From Panopea generosa (lineage: Eukaryota; Mollusca; Bivalvia; Adapedonta; Hiatellidae): a DNA stretch of 64,000 nucleotides. Both the position numbers and the translations under genes were made by a program. Shown here piece by piece: positions 24,201 through 39,200 of this stretch. Under the pieces are notes generated by a model that saw nothing but the letters and a program-made list of their open reading frames with translations, was not told the origin of the DNA and searched no databases. Location of the stretch: NCBI GenBank assembly GCA_029582155.1, contig CM055907.1, positions 28,784,432-28,848,431 on the forward strand, read 5' to 3'. How positions within the stretch are numbered: the first letter of the stretch is position 1; each line of letters starts with the position of its first letter.

Positions 24201-27200
24201 GGATAGTAAGGTCGGCGTATGGCCTCATTTAGCGCTTTAGAATTTAATTTTGTTGATGACACTTTCAGTCTGATTGAGATTTCGTGTCCGATCTGTAACT
24301 TCATCAGTCATGAATAAATTTCAAAAACACTTGGCTCAATTCATCAGCATGACATGACGATGTGTCATGCGTAAGAACCTCATGCATACTTCAAAACTCA
24401 AGGTCACATTTTTAGAAGTTAGAAGTGTGAAAGAGAGACTGACAAAAATGTAAAAGTATCAAATATGCAGACAAACAAACCTTACAAAGTGGGTGTATCA
24501 GGATGAAATGCTATAAATGACTTAAAAAATGAAATAATTATGAAAATTGATAAAAAGCATCTCATTACCATTAATAAATTTTATATAAACCGAATAGTTT
24601 AGTGTGTCAAATCCACAAGAACGTGACAAAATCGGTAATGTAAATTGGAGTGGTAAACTTGAAACAAAATCCCCATGCTAAAAATAGACAGCACTTAAAT
24701 ACTGTTTGATGACGTTTGCACAGTCATTCTGACTCTTTCTAAGATGAAACAATTTTCACTACATTAGACTGTATAATGGATCAAACTGAAATCGTGACTC
24801 ATTAAATAAATTTTATTGTCACAAAATATGTTGCCATTTTAAACGGGAAATCTATTTTTTAATTAGTGTAACCTTGGTGCATAGCCCAAGTTAGGAAAAC
24901 CCTTTTCAATATATTATTTTAGCATGTTTAAATAGATAGCTTCTCAACAGTACAGTGTAATTAGAGTACTTGGAAAAAATGAAAATTTATAATATTGAAT
25001 TAGTAACTATATGAATTTGTCCAAAGATGAATGGCTCCTCAGGGTGTGTCAAGTTAAAATGGTGCAGGGATAGCTACTTATGGCAATATAAAATGGTGCA
25101 GGGATAGCTACTTATGGCAATATAAAATGGTGCAGGGATAGCTACTAAGGGCATTGACTACATTTTATGAACCAAACAGTTCACCGTCAGTTTGTCTCTT
25201 CTCCAATGATCTTAAACCAAGTTATTTTCGCATGTCTAGGACACTGTCATAAATGGAATAGTTGCTATGTATCCATCTGATTGCTCTTTTGTGTACCATT
25301 TCTACTGTTTTGATATATTATTTAGTTTGGTGTAGGCTAACCAGACTGGGAATGAGTATTTTACTTGAGGTATGGCAAGAGTTTGTACGCAGTTTCATTT
25401 ACCTTTTTGTTTGTATGTTTTGTTTGATGAAATCAAGTGTTCTATTTGCTGTTGTGCAGGTTCTGTTAATATGAGTGTTGGAAGAGAGAGGTCACTTGAA
25501 TTTGTTACGGTTTCATTCAAGGACTTGACCATCAGTGCTCCAGATAAGCACTATTTGGGGGTTACTGTTATAGGAACTTAAGTACTGAAATTTCTGAATA
25601 AAGCATTAAAATTTAAATAATAAGAGGTAAAATAAGCATAGCATGGTTGTTCTCAATTTCAGTGTTGATTAGTTTATTCCATTATTTTCTTGAAAAAGGG
25701 GAGGGCCGGAGGATTTTTTTTTTTTCATTTTAAATTTTTGTTGTTTTTTTATAAATAAAAATATATATTTTTTTTTATAAAAATAAAAAGGGTCGGACGG
25801 CATGAAAATTAAGGGGCGGGTGGGCGGCTGGGGATGATAATCTAGCAATTAATTTATTATGGCCTTATTTTAAATATCAATTTGATAAAAATGTTCATTA
25901 TTACCCTTAACATTTTGAAAATAATCATTGCATACTAATTTTAAGGGTAAGATATTCATTTGAAGAAAAGTTTATCTGGAGCACTGGACCATGTAATAAT
26001 TATTATTATTATGTACTTGTATTTCATATTTATTTTCCCATTGTCGTAATAAGCCAAGATCATGTTGTAATTTTTCCTTGCAATTTCATAGTTAATGTTT
26101 TCCCGCACCAATCACAAAAGGCCTTTGAAAACAGTGCAGGAAGAGTTCAGATTGCTCATAATTAGCAATCTGAACACTTCCTGCGCTGTTTTCCACTCTG
26201 TCAATTAATATAAACATAATTCACCCAATAATTCAAAAGCCTTCTATATTAGGTGTCCAAATGCGTCTATATTAGAGGTGTCCAATGGCGTCTATATGAA
26301 GTAAAGGGTTAATTCAAAAAAATAAAAAGTTATGTCAAAGAAAATGTTTACTTGTTTAAGTTTTTTAAAACACATAGCAGCCTTATTATAAGTTGGGCAT
26401 ACTGATAGAGACGTAGTCGGTTCTCCCTGAAATTCTCTCACTTCTCCCGGTCTTATTCAAACTCTAAAACTTGTGATTTAGACAGTCACATGCATAATGT
26501 TAAGTGGAGCTAACTCTACATAAAATTAATACATTTAAGTATATGTTTACATATTTCATATTATACCACAAGTTGTATTGGTAACAAAAATCTGGGCGTG
26601 TGAACCATTGATCAGGGTAAGTTATTTTTCAGTCAGTGCAAGTACCGGTAGATTTTTTCAACCTACTTGCCCTGGGCTAGTCCCAAATTTTTCACTGACT
26701 GACTTTGATCCAGATCAGGCAATATCTCACTGGATGTCATGTGGTGTGGTTGACCCATCAGTGGCCACAAAACAGCTAACAAGAACCATGGAGCTGAACA
26801 AGTGTCAGGATATAGCTCCAGGTTATAGTTGAGCTTTTAGTGAACAAGTATCTGGATATAGCTTCAAGTTATAGTAAGAGCTTTTAGTGAAGTGACTGTT
26901 CAGCTGTAAAATTAAACACTTCAGTAACCAAAGTTCAACTAAATTTTGAAAATTTCATGAAAGTGAGTTATAAAGTTTTAAAACTTTTGAAGAACTTTCT
27001 GTCCCAGAGAAATGTACTCAGCTGTGTAGTGTAAATAGCTATAATAATGTTAATTTATTTAGAGGATAATGGACACACTCACCAAGAAGTGTGATACATA
27101 CCCGTAATGTAAATATCAGAATATCAAAGTATATTTATTAATGTGATTTTTACCTATAGCATAATGCTATGTTGCTATGCTTTTAGACAGTAGTTTTTAT

Positions 27201-30200
27201 GATGAATAAATAAAACAAAAAAAAGTAATTGATATTGTATTTATTGAATTTAAAACACATTTAAAACTGTCTATATGATGCAAGAAGAAAAAGTTACCAT
27301 CTGAAATTGTCCAGGTTGAAAATAATGCATAAGCATCTTTATTATGGGTTAGACTGGTACGCATTTTTAAATGTATATAAAAACCTGAACAAGTTGTTTT
27401 TTGTTCAGGACAAGTGGCTTTTTAAAAGTCACTTGTCCTGGACAAGTGATTAAAAACAAAATTTGTACGGCCCTGGCAGGTAGAAGATTTAGTCATAGAA
27501 CAGGGTGTGAGGTGCAGTATTAATATCGCAGTCTGTATAAAGTTTTATTTCTTTTTAAACCTGCACTTCTAGTTCATGCCTTGCATCATTCTTGAAAAAT
27601 CACAAATGTATGACAATACCCCAGAGGCGGCCCTCAGTACATAATAGAAATTATTGGAAGAAGAAGAAAAGTGACCTTGAATGTACAAAAAATAATACTT
27701 TTTATTGACCTAAATTGAGAAGGCTTTGTCCCTTTAGTATCTAGAACTGTAGCACCAGAATTTATCATTGGGTCACTGACCAAACCTACACAGTGGTTAT
27801 ATGATCACAAGAATCTGGATATATTTTGAATAGGCCAAATTTTATGTTTCATGTTTGAGTTGTTGCCCTTGAATTATGCAAACTGGCACAATTTTTTATG
27901 CCATGGGTAATGCCATGGGTAACGATTGAGAGCTGTTTAAATAAACTTTTACAGACTATTAATTCATGTTTTTATGCCCCCCGCCCCTCCCAAATTTTTG
28001 GGGTGGCATATATAGTAATCACAGGGTCCGTCCATCCTTCCATCCAGTATTTAATGTCCAACCTGTATAAATTTGTCATGCATAGATGGATTTTGTTAAA
28101 ACTTGCTACAAATGATCAACATAACATGACAATGTGTAGTGAGTATGTGAGTAAGATCCACACCCGTACCTTCAAGGTCAAGGTCACATTTTTAGTTTGT
28201 GTGACAATACTTTGAGTCTGTGTGAGATTTCGTGTCCGGCCAAGGTCACACTTCGAGTTTGTTCAACAACACTTTGAGTTTGTTTGAGATTTCAAGTCCA
28301 GTCTGTAACTATATCAAACATGGATGGATTTCAAATATACTTGGCTCAATTTATCAATTGATTAACATGACATGACGAAGTGTTGCGTTAAGACCCAAAA
28401 CCCTACCTCAGAGGTCAAGGTCACACTTTCAGTTTATTTGATATTTCATTTCTGGTCTGTAGCTTTGTTTTACATGGAGGGATTTTAAAATAGCTTAAAA
28501 CAAGTGATCAACATGTCATGATGATGTGTCACCTGTTTTTACCTATAGAAATACCATGTTGAAGACGTTTACATATATGTCATGGTCAAGGTTACACAGA
28601 GGTCAAGGTCACACTTTAATGTAAAAAGAATACATGAAATTGCATTCTAGTCTGAAACGTCAGTCCATGACTCTTGATATTCATGGATACATTGCTAACC
28701 TATTATAAAATATACTGTTGTTTTCACAGACCATTTTGGGGGCATGCAACACTTACCAGTGACATTTCTTGTTTCAATAATTCTTTCATAATTGTACATT
28801 GTCCGCTTTGATCTGTATTTCAGCCGGTTCCATGTCCTGTTTTGTTTAAATCTCCTCCTATTTTAGACTGTACTATGTCTGTTTTATCTATTAATTTACA
28901 TACATTCATACATGATACCGTTACTGCATAATTGATCCTTCTGGCTCTTGGTTTATAGGCAGTAAAGCAGGTCTTCAAAGTTTTAGAATTCAAAACATAT
29001 CTATTTCAAGTATATTATGCTAATGCATACCCAATGAGCCCTTATTAGGCCATCCTTAAAACATATATTGTTTGCCATGCTCCTGCCTATTTGATCAAAA
29101 ATGCAGTTGTTTTATTGTCTTTCAAAGCTTTTAATTTTTATTTATGTTTTCTGTTCATTTTTTGTTTAAATAACTATGCAAAATCAAAATTTAGCCCCCC
29201 AAAAATAGCTACTTACCTACCCACATGAAAAATACTGGGTCATAGCACAGCAAACAAATATTGTTTCAAGGTTGGCCTTGCCATAATGGTTTTCTGTTAA
29301 AACGTACCAAAATAATATATTAAAATGGAGTTTCAAACTTGGCCTATACACCCAGTTAAGACTAATAACTTTCCCACTTACAATTATACCTTTTATGATG
29401 TATCAAATGAGTTGTGCAACTTCAAATTAATTTCAGTTTGAGCTGTCATATTTTTACATATTGGTGAATATCGATGATCTTGGAAAGAATCTAAATGATG
29501 AGGTAAAGGTGGTCAAACAGTTCGTGTATGCCATTTACCGGTATTTTTAGATGCTGAATTTTATTTTATTGTCTCAAACTCGATTAAAATATCATTGATG
29601 TTTGAAATTCCAAATAATTTGTATTTTAGTTATGACTGATGATCAGCTGATGTATTATGTCACTGCTTCACTGGCTGACATATTGTTTTGGTGCTTTCCA
29701 CCTATGACTCTTCTCCACAACCAATGACCACAACTTGTTATGAATGATTAATGTGAAGTGTCGATGTGCATATCTACTTTGTTTCCATGCCGTTGCAGTT
29801 TTCTTTCAACCCCGTCACCAGTTCTATAACTTGACAGTTTTGAACTATAACAATAACATTTAAGATATTCTCATAATTTTATAAGTGGAAGACATAGTTT
29901 TTCCGCAAAAAACAAATCTAGTACTCATTTTGAACATAGTATCAATTTTTTAACATTGGTGCCGGCCTGGTTAGTTCGGTCGGTAGTGCATCTTGACTAT
30001 CAATCTAGAGGTCTTGAGTTTGAATCTCCACTTTGACAGTGTACTTAATCCTATCTTTTTCTTCTTTATTTCAGACTATCCTTATAAGTGTGAGAAGAGT
30101 GTTTGCATCTATTTCCTTGATAGGATGGTAAGTTTCCTTACTTGATGTTTATCATAAATCTTAAGCTGCTGGTGTTCTTAAAATTCCCATTCTGTTTGTA

Positions 30201-33200
30201 ATTTTTAAAATTTACTAATTAGACAATGAAATTTTTTGTGTTTTTATTCAAAGGAAATTACAGGAACTTGTGGGTTCAAGCCCATGAGCTAAGTCCAAAA
30301 CCTTTTAGTGAGAAAGTTTACCCGTTAACTTACTTACAGAAACATGATGGGCTACTAAAATTCATATTTATTTTTCTTATTTTAATGCTCATTTTTATTT
30401 GAATGGCATTATTGATGTATTTTGAACATTACTATCACTTTGTCAACAGTGCACACACTAAACAGAAAAAAAATTATCTTGGATGACAGGCACATGACAC
30501 CTACTTTTCTCATCATATTTTGGTAGTGCAGAGTTTGACTAACAATAAGATGTACTAACAATAAAATGTAAGTTTTACTTCTTTCATTTGGGTATCTCTA
30601 TGAATGACAAGCATGCAAAATTTTTTTTCATTACTATAGAATAAAGAACAAAAATCAATGGTGTGCATACACCTTAAACCCCAATCAGAAAAAAGAAGAA
30701 AAACACAGAAAATAAATGAAGCCTCTAAATGGTGCTTTGAACAACTATAACCTTGACATTACAGACTTATCATTAATTTTTCAGTATCTTCATGATATTC
30801 ATTATATGGCTGTTCAGGAAGTACCAGGCATTCTCACAGGTAAGTCTGATAACACTCCATATCACTGTCACATATAGGTTCAGGAAGTATATGTCCTTCT
30901 CACAGGTAAGTCTGATAACATTCCATATCACTGTCACATATAGGTTCAGAAAGTAGATGTCCTTCTCACAGGTAAGTCAGATAACATTACATATCACTGT
31001 CACATATAGGTTCAAGAAGTATATGTCCTTTTCACAGGTAAGTCAGATAACATTACATATCACTGTCACATATAGGTTCAGAAAGTATATGTCCTTCTCA
31101 CAGGTAAGTCAGATAACATTACATATCACAGTCACATATAGGTTCAGGAAGTATATGTCCTACTCACAGGCAAATAAAATAACATTACATATCATTGTTA
31201 CATATAGGTTCAAGAAGTATATGTCCTTCTCAAAGGCAAATAAAATAACATTACTTATCACTGTTACATTAAGGTTCAGGAAGGATATGTCCTTCTCACA
31301 GGCAAATAAAATAACATAACATATCACAGTTACATACAGGTTCAGGAAGTATATGTCCTGACAGGCAGGTCAAATAATGTTACATATCACTGTTACATAT
31401 ACCGGTAGGTTCAGGAAGGATATGTCCTTCTCACAGGCAAATCAAATAATATTACATATCACTGTTACATATAGGTTCAGAAAGTATATGTCCTTCTTAC
31501 AGTCAAATAAAACAACATAACATATCATTGTTACATATAGGTTCAGGAAGGATATGTCCTTCTTACAGTCAAATCAAATAACATTACATATCACTGTTAC
31601 ATATAGGTTCAGGAAGGATATGTCCTTCTCACAGTCAAATAAAATAATATTACACATCACTGTTACATATAGGTTTAGGAAGTATATGTCCTGACAGGCA
31701 TGTCAAATAACATTACATATCATTGTTACATATAGGTTCAGGAAGTATATGTCCTTCTCACAGGTAAATAAAATAACATAACATATCACTGTTACATATA
31801 AGTTCAGGAAGGATATATCATTCTCACAGGCTAATCAAATAATATTATATATCACTTACATATAGGTTCAGGAAGGATATGTCCTTCTCAGAGGTAAGTC
31901 AGATAGCATAACATATCACTGTTGCATATAGGTTCAGGAAGGATATGTCCTTCTCACAGTCAAATCAAATAATGTTATATATCACTGTTACATAAAGGTT
32001 AAGGAAATATATGTCATTCTTACAGGTAAATCAAATAATATTATGTATCATTATTACATATAGGTTCTGGAACATAAATCTCATTTGGTGTTTAACTGTG
32101 TTGAACCAGTACCAAGCATCATGCATGTATTGACAAAGTGCCATCACATGACAGAGCCTGTGGTTGGGGATTGAATCTGTGACTACATTTCAGGGCCCCA
32201 GTACTCTACCTTCAGACCTGGCTCCCAATCATCTATAATTAGATAACAAGCAATAAATCTCATTCTAAGTATATTCTTTTATAAATATAATTATAACCAG
32301 TGACTTATATACATGTAGATAAGGATAGGAAACTTGCATAGAATTCCAGACGAAATGTTGGTCAAATAACAAACCAGGGATTTATTATTTGGTAAATCAA
32401 CCATTCAAAGTTCACAGGAAACTGCTTTCTTGTACATAAAGTGTAAGTTAGTATGTTAACTTAATTGTTTTATGATGTTTTGAACTTTTGGTTATGCAAC
32501 GTTTTGTTTATTTTCATTGGCAGTATACACATTTTGTAACTAATCCTACTTGCAGTGCTCTAGATAAGCACTTTTGGGGATATTTAAGCATTGAATTTTC
32601 TGAATAAAGCATTGAAATTTAAATTAAGGGGTAAAAAGGTTATTATTAACTTCAGTGTTGATTAGTTTGTTTTAAATTGCACTTTGAATGGGGTTTTAAC
32701 GCTATTTTCAACACATTTCAGGCTATATATGGCTATCCAGTGTTACTGGTGGAGGAAAACCTCAGACTGAGTCAGATTGAGTAGAACCACTATTCTTCCG
32801 CAAGTAACTGGAAACTTTCTCACAAAGTTTTTGGAGCCAGCGGGACTCTAAATGGCACTTTGATAAGAACGTTCATTTTTACCCTTAACAGTTTGAAAAT
32901 AAGCATTGTATGTTAAGTTAAGAAGTAAAATAATGATTTGAAGAACAGATTATCTGGAGCCCCGGACTACCTTGACAATTGTAAACACAAATTACTGAGA
33001 ATATTCATGGTTTGTGGAGATGTCACTCTGCAAAGTAATAAATTTTGATTAGTATTCCTGGCAAGAAGGAAAGTTCATATAATTGAATACAAGCTTTCAC
33101 AAGAGTTTGCAGGAATACACAAGCTTTCACAAGAGTTTGCAGGAATACACAAGCTTTCACAAGAGTTTGCAGGAAATCATAAGCTTTCACAAGAGTTTGC

Positions 33201-36200
33201 AGGAATACACAAGCTTTCACAAGAGTTTGCACATTTCACAAGAGTTTGCAGGAATACATAAGCTTTCACAAGAGTTTGCAGGAATACACAAGCTTTTACA
33301 AGAGTTTGCAGGAATACACAAGCTTTCACAAGAGTTCGCGTCACAGTGTGTACATAACCTTCTAGGAGAGGAATTAATGTAAGCGGTTCAGTTAGCTCAG
33401 ATGGTAGAGCATTCGCCCTGTAAGCAAAGGGTCCTTGGTTCAAGTCCCGGACTGGCTGTATATTTTTCTCATCCTGTAACATTGGCACCCAAGAAGGGAC
33501 TGTGACTGATATATATTCCGAGAAATATTGCATGATTCTCTGGTCTCAATGAAAATTCAGGACAAATTTCGAATTTGTGAGGGAATATGTCACAGTGTAT
33601 ATGAAACCTACTAGGAGAGGAATTTATGTAAGCGGTTCGGTTAGCTCAGATGGTAGAGCATTCGCCCTGTAAGCGAAGGGTCCTGGGTTCGAGTCCCAGA
33701 CTGGCTGCATATTTTTCTCATCCTGTTACATTTGCAGGAATACACAAGTTTTCACATACACAAGCTTTCACAAGAGTTTGCGGGAATACACAAGTTTTCA
33801 CAAGAGTTTGCAGGAATACACAAGCTTTCACAAGAGTTTGCGGGAATACACAAGTTTTCACAAGAGTTTGCAGGAATACACAAGCTTTCACATGAGTTTG
33901 CGGGAATGCACAAGCTTTCACAAGAGTTTGCAGAAATACACAAGTTTTCACAAGAGTTTGCAGGAATACACAAGCTATCACATGAGTTTGCAGGAATACA
34001 CAAGCTTTCACATGAGTTTGCGGGAATACACAAGCTTTCACAAGAGTTTGCAGGAATACACAAGCTTTCACAAGAGTTTGCAGGAATACACAAGCTTTCA
34101 CAAGAGTTCGCGTCACAGTGTGTACATAACCTTCTAGGAGAGGAATTAATGTAAGCCGTTAAGTTAGCTCAGATGGTAGAGCATTTGCCCTGTAAGTGAA
34201 TGGTTCTTGGTTCAAGTCCCGGACTGGCTGTATATTTTTCTCATCCTGTAACATTGGCACCCAAGAAGGGACTGTGACTGATATATATTCCGAGAAATAT
34301 TGCATGATTCTCTGGTCTCAATGAAAATTCAGGACAAATTTCGAATTTGTGAGGGAATATGTCACAGTGTATATTTAACCTACTAGGAGAGGAATTTATG
34401 TAAGCGGTTCGGTTAGCTCAGATGGTAGAGCATTCGCCCTGTAAGCGAAGGGTACCGGATTCGAGTCCCAGACTGGCTGCATATTTTTCTCGTCCTGTTA
34501 CATTTGCAGGAATACACAAGTTTTCACATACACAAGCTTTCACAAGAGTTTGCGGGAATACACAAGTTTTCACAAGAGTTTGCAGGAATACACAAGCTTT
34601 TACAAGAGTTTGCGGGAATACACAAGTTTTCACAAGAGTTTGCAGGAATACACAAGCTTTCACATGAGTTTGTGGGAATACACAAGCTTTCACAAGAGTT
34701 TACAGAAATACACAAGTTTTCACAAGAGTTTGCAGGAATACACAAGCTATCACATGAGTTTGCAGGAATACACAAGCTTTCACATGAGTTTGCGGGAATA
34801 CACAAGCTTTCACAAGAGTTTGCGGGAATACACAAGCTTTCACAAGAGTTTGCAGGAATACACAAGCTTTCACATGAGTTTGCGGGAATATGCAAGCTTT
34901 CACAAGAGATTGCAGGAATACGCAAGCTTTCACAAGAGTTTGCAGGAATACACAAGCTTTCACAAGAGTTTGCAGGAATACACAAGCTTTCACAAAATGG
35001 GAATAAGTTTTACTTGCATCTCTACATAAATCGTGGTCATAACAGATGGGTACATGTTTCTGTAAGCTGTAATCATGTGTATATTTCATTGTAATCATTT
35101 ATACACTTTTTACTCTTACAGCGGATGATACTCTATCTTAGCTTTGCTGCCTTAAACAACAGCATTTCGTACCTGATGGTGAGTTGTAGTTTTATCTCTT
35201 ATAAATAATTTGTTGTAGAAACATGAATTTATAGAGAAACTTGTAAGAGAATTGTAAAACTGTAAATATTTTTATTAAACTTTCTGACATAAATATAGGT
35301 AACTACCGTATGTAAATTGTTAAATTGTTATATTATATTCTGTTATAGTCTCTTGTATTTCATTTACATGTATTTAAATGGCTATATGTGTGTAATGTAT
35401 ATAATTGATGGGCTGGTTATATACTATAAACATAATGAAGCATAGTATATTACCAGTCCATCAAATTGGTTTTAATTTAAAAGAAGATGGTTTTAGTTTA
35501 TAATTTGATATTCTCTTGCAAAGCAAATTATGCTGAATGCCACCCCTTCTATTCCAGTTGTCAGGTGGAGCTGTTATCAGTCATCTCTTGTTTTTCTCCA
35601 TTCCTTGAACTTTATCTGTTGTAAAATGGATTTTCCATTTTCCACACAGGATGAGTTATACTTATATGGCAACCATTTTATTTGGAGGGAAGACCTCAGG
35701 ATGGACCCAAGTAGAACCACCATCCTTCTGCAAGTAATAGGCAAACTTTCTCAACTAAAGTTTTTGGACTGATCTAGGCTCGAACTCATGACCTCAGTGG
35801 TTAGAGACAGCGCCTTATACCACTTGACCATGAAGAGTCTCTGTGAGATAGAAACATGATTTCTGTGCAATCTGTGTAGCATACTCCGTATAGTTCATGA
35901 TATGTTAATGTATATTGACAGGGAGAGTTGCATCCTGATGGACCGCTGTGTGATTTCCAGGCATTTTGGATGTCCTATTTTGGTAAGAGTTTTCATAATT
36001 ACCATAAAGTGCAACAAGTCTTTCCTTACCAGTCACGGCATTATTATGAATAAAAAGTGCCTGAACATGATCAGGATGGTAGTTCACTATGGGAGAACCT
36101 GAAAGTTTCATTTTCTCAACTATTTCAACACTGATTTTAATGATCTTGATATATGAATCAATTTCTTTTTGTAGCAGTTAAATTAAAGGGGATTAAAAGC

Positions 36201-39200
36201 TGTGCACCATTTTGAAATTAAAAATTATATGCATTCATGTATATATCGAATCACCTGATTGCAATTCTGACTTGTTGGTCATGTTTCCATTACAGATTGG
36301 GCTGTGCTGCTATGGGTGAGCTGCATTACAGTGAATCTATTCTTCAACATTGTTAAGGGCCGTACTACAGAAAAGTTTGAGTGGTATGTTAACTCCAGCT
36401 GAGTGGTACAATGTACATTTGTACATACATGTATATTGGTACATGTATAAGTTATTATGATTCTTAATTAATAACATAGTAATGGCATATCATTATAATG
36501 TCCAAGTGTATGTTAGAATTACTATAACATTACAAGTTACAGGTGGTCATTTAATGGAGGTGAACCTTCCATACCTGGCAACCCAGGGGTCATGAGTTTG
36601 TCAACCTTGGGGCCGCAAGTTTGTCAACCCAGGGATTGTGAGTTTGTCAACCCAGGGGCCATGAGTTTGTCAACCCAGGGGCTGTGAGTTTGTCAACCCA
36701 GGGGTCATGAGTTTGTCAACCTTGGGGCCGCAAGTTTGTCAACCCAGGGATTGTGAGTTTGTCAACCCAGGGGCCATGAGTTTGTCAACCCAGGAGCTGT
36801 GAGTGTCAACCAAGGGGCTGTAAGTTTGTCAACCCAGAGGCCATGAGTTTGTCAACCAAGGGGCTGTGACTTTGTCAACCCAGAGGCTGTGAGTTTGTCA
36901 ACGCAGGGGCCATAAGTTTGTCAAACCAGGAGCTGTGAGTTTGTCAACACAGAAGTCATGAGTTTGTCAACCCAGGGGCTGTGAGTTTGTCAACCCAGGG
37001 ACTGTGGGTTTGTCAACCAAGGGGCTGTAAGTTTGTCAACCCAGGGGCTGTAAGTTTGTCAACTCACGGGGCTGTGAGTTTGTCAACCCAGAGGCTGTGA
37101 GTTTGTCAACCATGGGGCTGTGAGTTTGTCAACCCAGGGACTGTGGGTTTGTCAACCAAGGGGCTTTGAGTTTGTCAACCCAGGGGACATGAGTTTGTCA
37201 ACCCAGGGGCCATTACTTTGTCAACCCAGGGGTCATGAGTTTGTCAACCTTGGGGCCGCAAGTTTGTCAACCCAGGGATTGTGAGTTTGTCAACCCAGGG
37301 GCTGTGAGTTTGTCAACCCAGGGGCCATGAGTTTGTCAACCCAGGGGCTGTGAGTGTCAACCAAGGGACTGTAAGTTTGTCAACCCAGAGGCCATGAGTT
37401 TGTCAACCATGGGGCTGTGACTTTGTCAACCCAGAAGCTGTGAGTTTGTCAACGCAGGGGCCATAAGTTTGTCAAACCAGGAGATGTGAGTTTGTCAACC
37501 CAAGGGCCATGAGTTTGTCAACCCAGGGACCATGAGTTTGTCAAACCAGAGGCTGTGAGTTTGTCAACCCAGGGGCTGTGAGTTTGTCAAACCAGGGACC
37601 ATGTGTTTGTCAACCCAGGGACCATGATTTTGTCAACCCAGGGGCTATGAGTTTGTCAACCCAGGGGCCATGAGTTTGTCAACCCGGTGGTCGTGAGATT
37701 GTCAACCCAGGGGCTATGTGTTTTTCAAACCAGGAGCTGTGAGTTTGTCAACCCAGGGTCATAGTTTGTCAACCCAGGGGTCATGAGTTTGTCAACCCAG
37801 GGACTGTGGGTTTGTCAACCAAGGGGCTGTGAGTTTGTCAACCCAGGGGCCATGAGTTTGTCAACCCAGGGGCCATTACTTTGTCAACCCAGGGGTCATG
37901 AGTTTGTCAACCTTGGGGCCACAAGTTTGTCAACCCAGGGATTGTGAGTTTGTCAACCCAGGGGCTGTGAGTTTGTCAACCCAGGGGCCATGAGTTTGTC
38001 AACCCAGGGGCTGTGAGTGTCAACCAAGGGACTGTAAGTTTGTCAACCCAGAGGCCATGAGTTTGTCAACCATGGGGCTGTGACTTTGTCAACCCAGAAG
38101 CTGTGACTTTGTCAACGCAGGGGCAATAAGTTTGTCAAACCAGGAGCTGTGAGTTTGTCAACCCAAGGGCCATGAGTTTGTCAACCCAGGGACCATGAGT
38201 TTGTCAACCCAGAGGCTGTGAGTTTGTCAACCCAGGGGCTGTGAGTTTGTTTACCCAGGGACCATGTGTTTGTCAACCCAGGGACCATGATTTTGTCAAC
38301 CCAGGGGCTATGAGTTTGTCAACCCAGGGGCCATGAGTTTGTCAACCCAGGGGCTATGTGTTTTTCAAACCAAGAGCTGTGAGTTTGTCAACCCAGGGTC
38401 GTAGTTTGTCAACCCAGGGGCTGTGAGTTTGTCAACATAGGGGCCATGAGTTTGTCAACCCAGGGGCTGTGTGTTTGTCAAACCAGAAGTTGTAAGTTTG
38501 TCAACCCAGGGGCCCTAGTTAGCCAACTCAGAGGCAATGAGTTTGTAAACCCAGGGTCTGTGAGTTTGTCAAAATAAGGGCCATTGAGTTTGTCAATTCA
38601 GGGGCTGTGAGTTTGTCAGCCCAGGGGCTGTGAGTTTGTCAACATAGGGGCCATGAGTTTGTCAACCCAGGGGCCATGAGTTTGTCAAACCAGGGGCCAT
38701 GACTTTATTAACCCAGGGGCTGTGAGTTTGTCAACCCAGGGGCCATAAGTTTGTCAAACTAGGGACCATGAGTTTGTCAACCCAGGCACCATGTGTTTGT
38801 CAACTCAGGGGCCATGAGTTTGTCAACCCAGGGGCTGTGAGTTTGTCAACCCAGTTGTCATGACTTTGTCAACCCAGGGGCCATGAGTTTGTCAACCCAG
38901 AGGCTGTGAGTTTGTCAACCCAGGGGCTATGAGTTTGTCAACCCAGGAACCATGATTTTGTCAAACAAGGGGCCATGAGTTTGACAACCCAGGGGCCATG
39001 GGTTTGTCTACCCAGGGGATGTGAGTTTGTCAACTCAGTTGTCATGAGTTTGTCAACCCAGAGGCTGTGAGCTTGCCAACCCAGGGGCGACGAGTTTGTT
39101 AACCCATGGACCATGTGTTTGTCAACCCAGGGACCATGATTTTGTCAACCCAGGGGCCATGAGTTTGTCAACCCAGGGGCTGTGAGTTTGTCGACATAGG

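Larger units (their letters stand above)
33087..35000. repeat. 30-bp minisatellite with two inserted SINE blocks (array E)
   Basis: Unit AAGCTTTCACAAGAGTTTGC plus AGGAATACAC, about 37 units in three stretches (33087-33338, about 33732-34110, about 34504-35000). Many units contain a HindIII site. Thirty is a multiple of three, so long open frames arise on both strands; they are not genes. The array sits in receptor intron 3, about 120 bp before exon 4. Confidence 0.93.

Noticed and set aside
26578-26832. 84-codon open frame in receptor intron 1
   Set aside because: It overlaps short inverted and direct repeats and resembles no family.
33384-34480. Four possible tRNA-Thr(TGT) genes
   Set aside because: The anticodon loop lacks the usual T before the anticodon and the acceptor stem pairs poorly. 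All four sit in duplicated SINE-like blocks.
33732-35094. Open frames of 110-196 codons with repeated KLSQEFAGIH or PANSCESLCI
   Set aside because: Same cause: a 30-bp unit. No gene context, and open frames occur on both strands.
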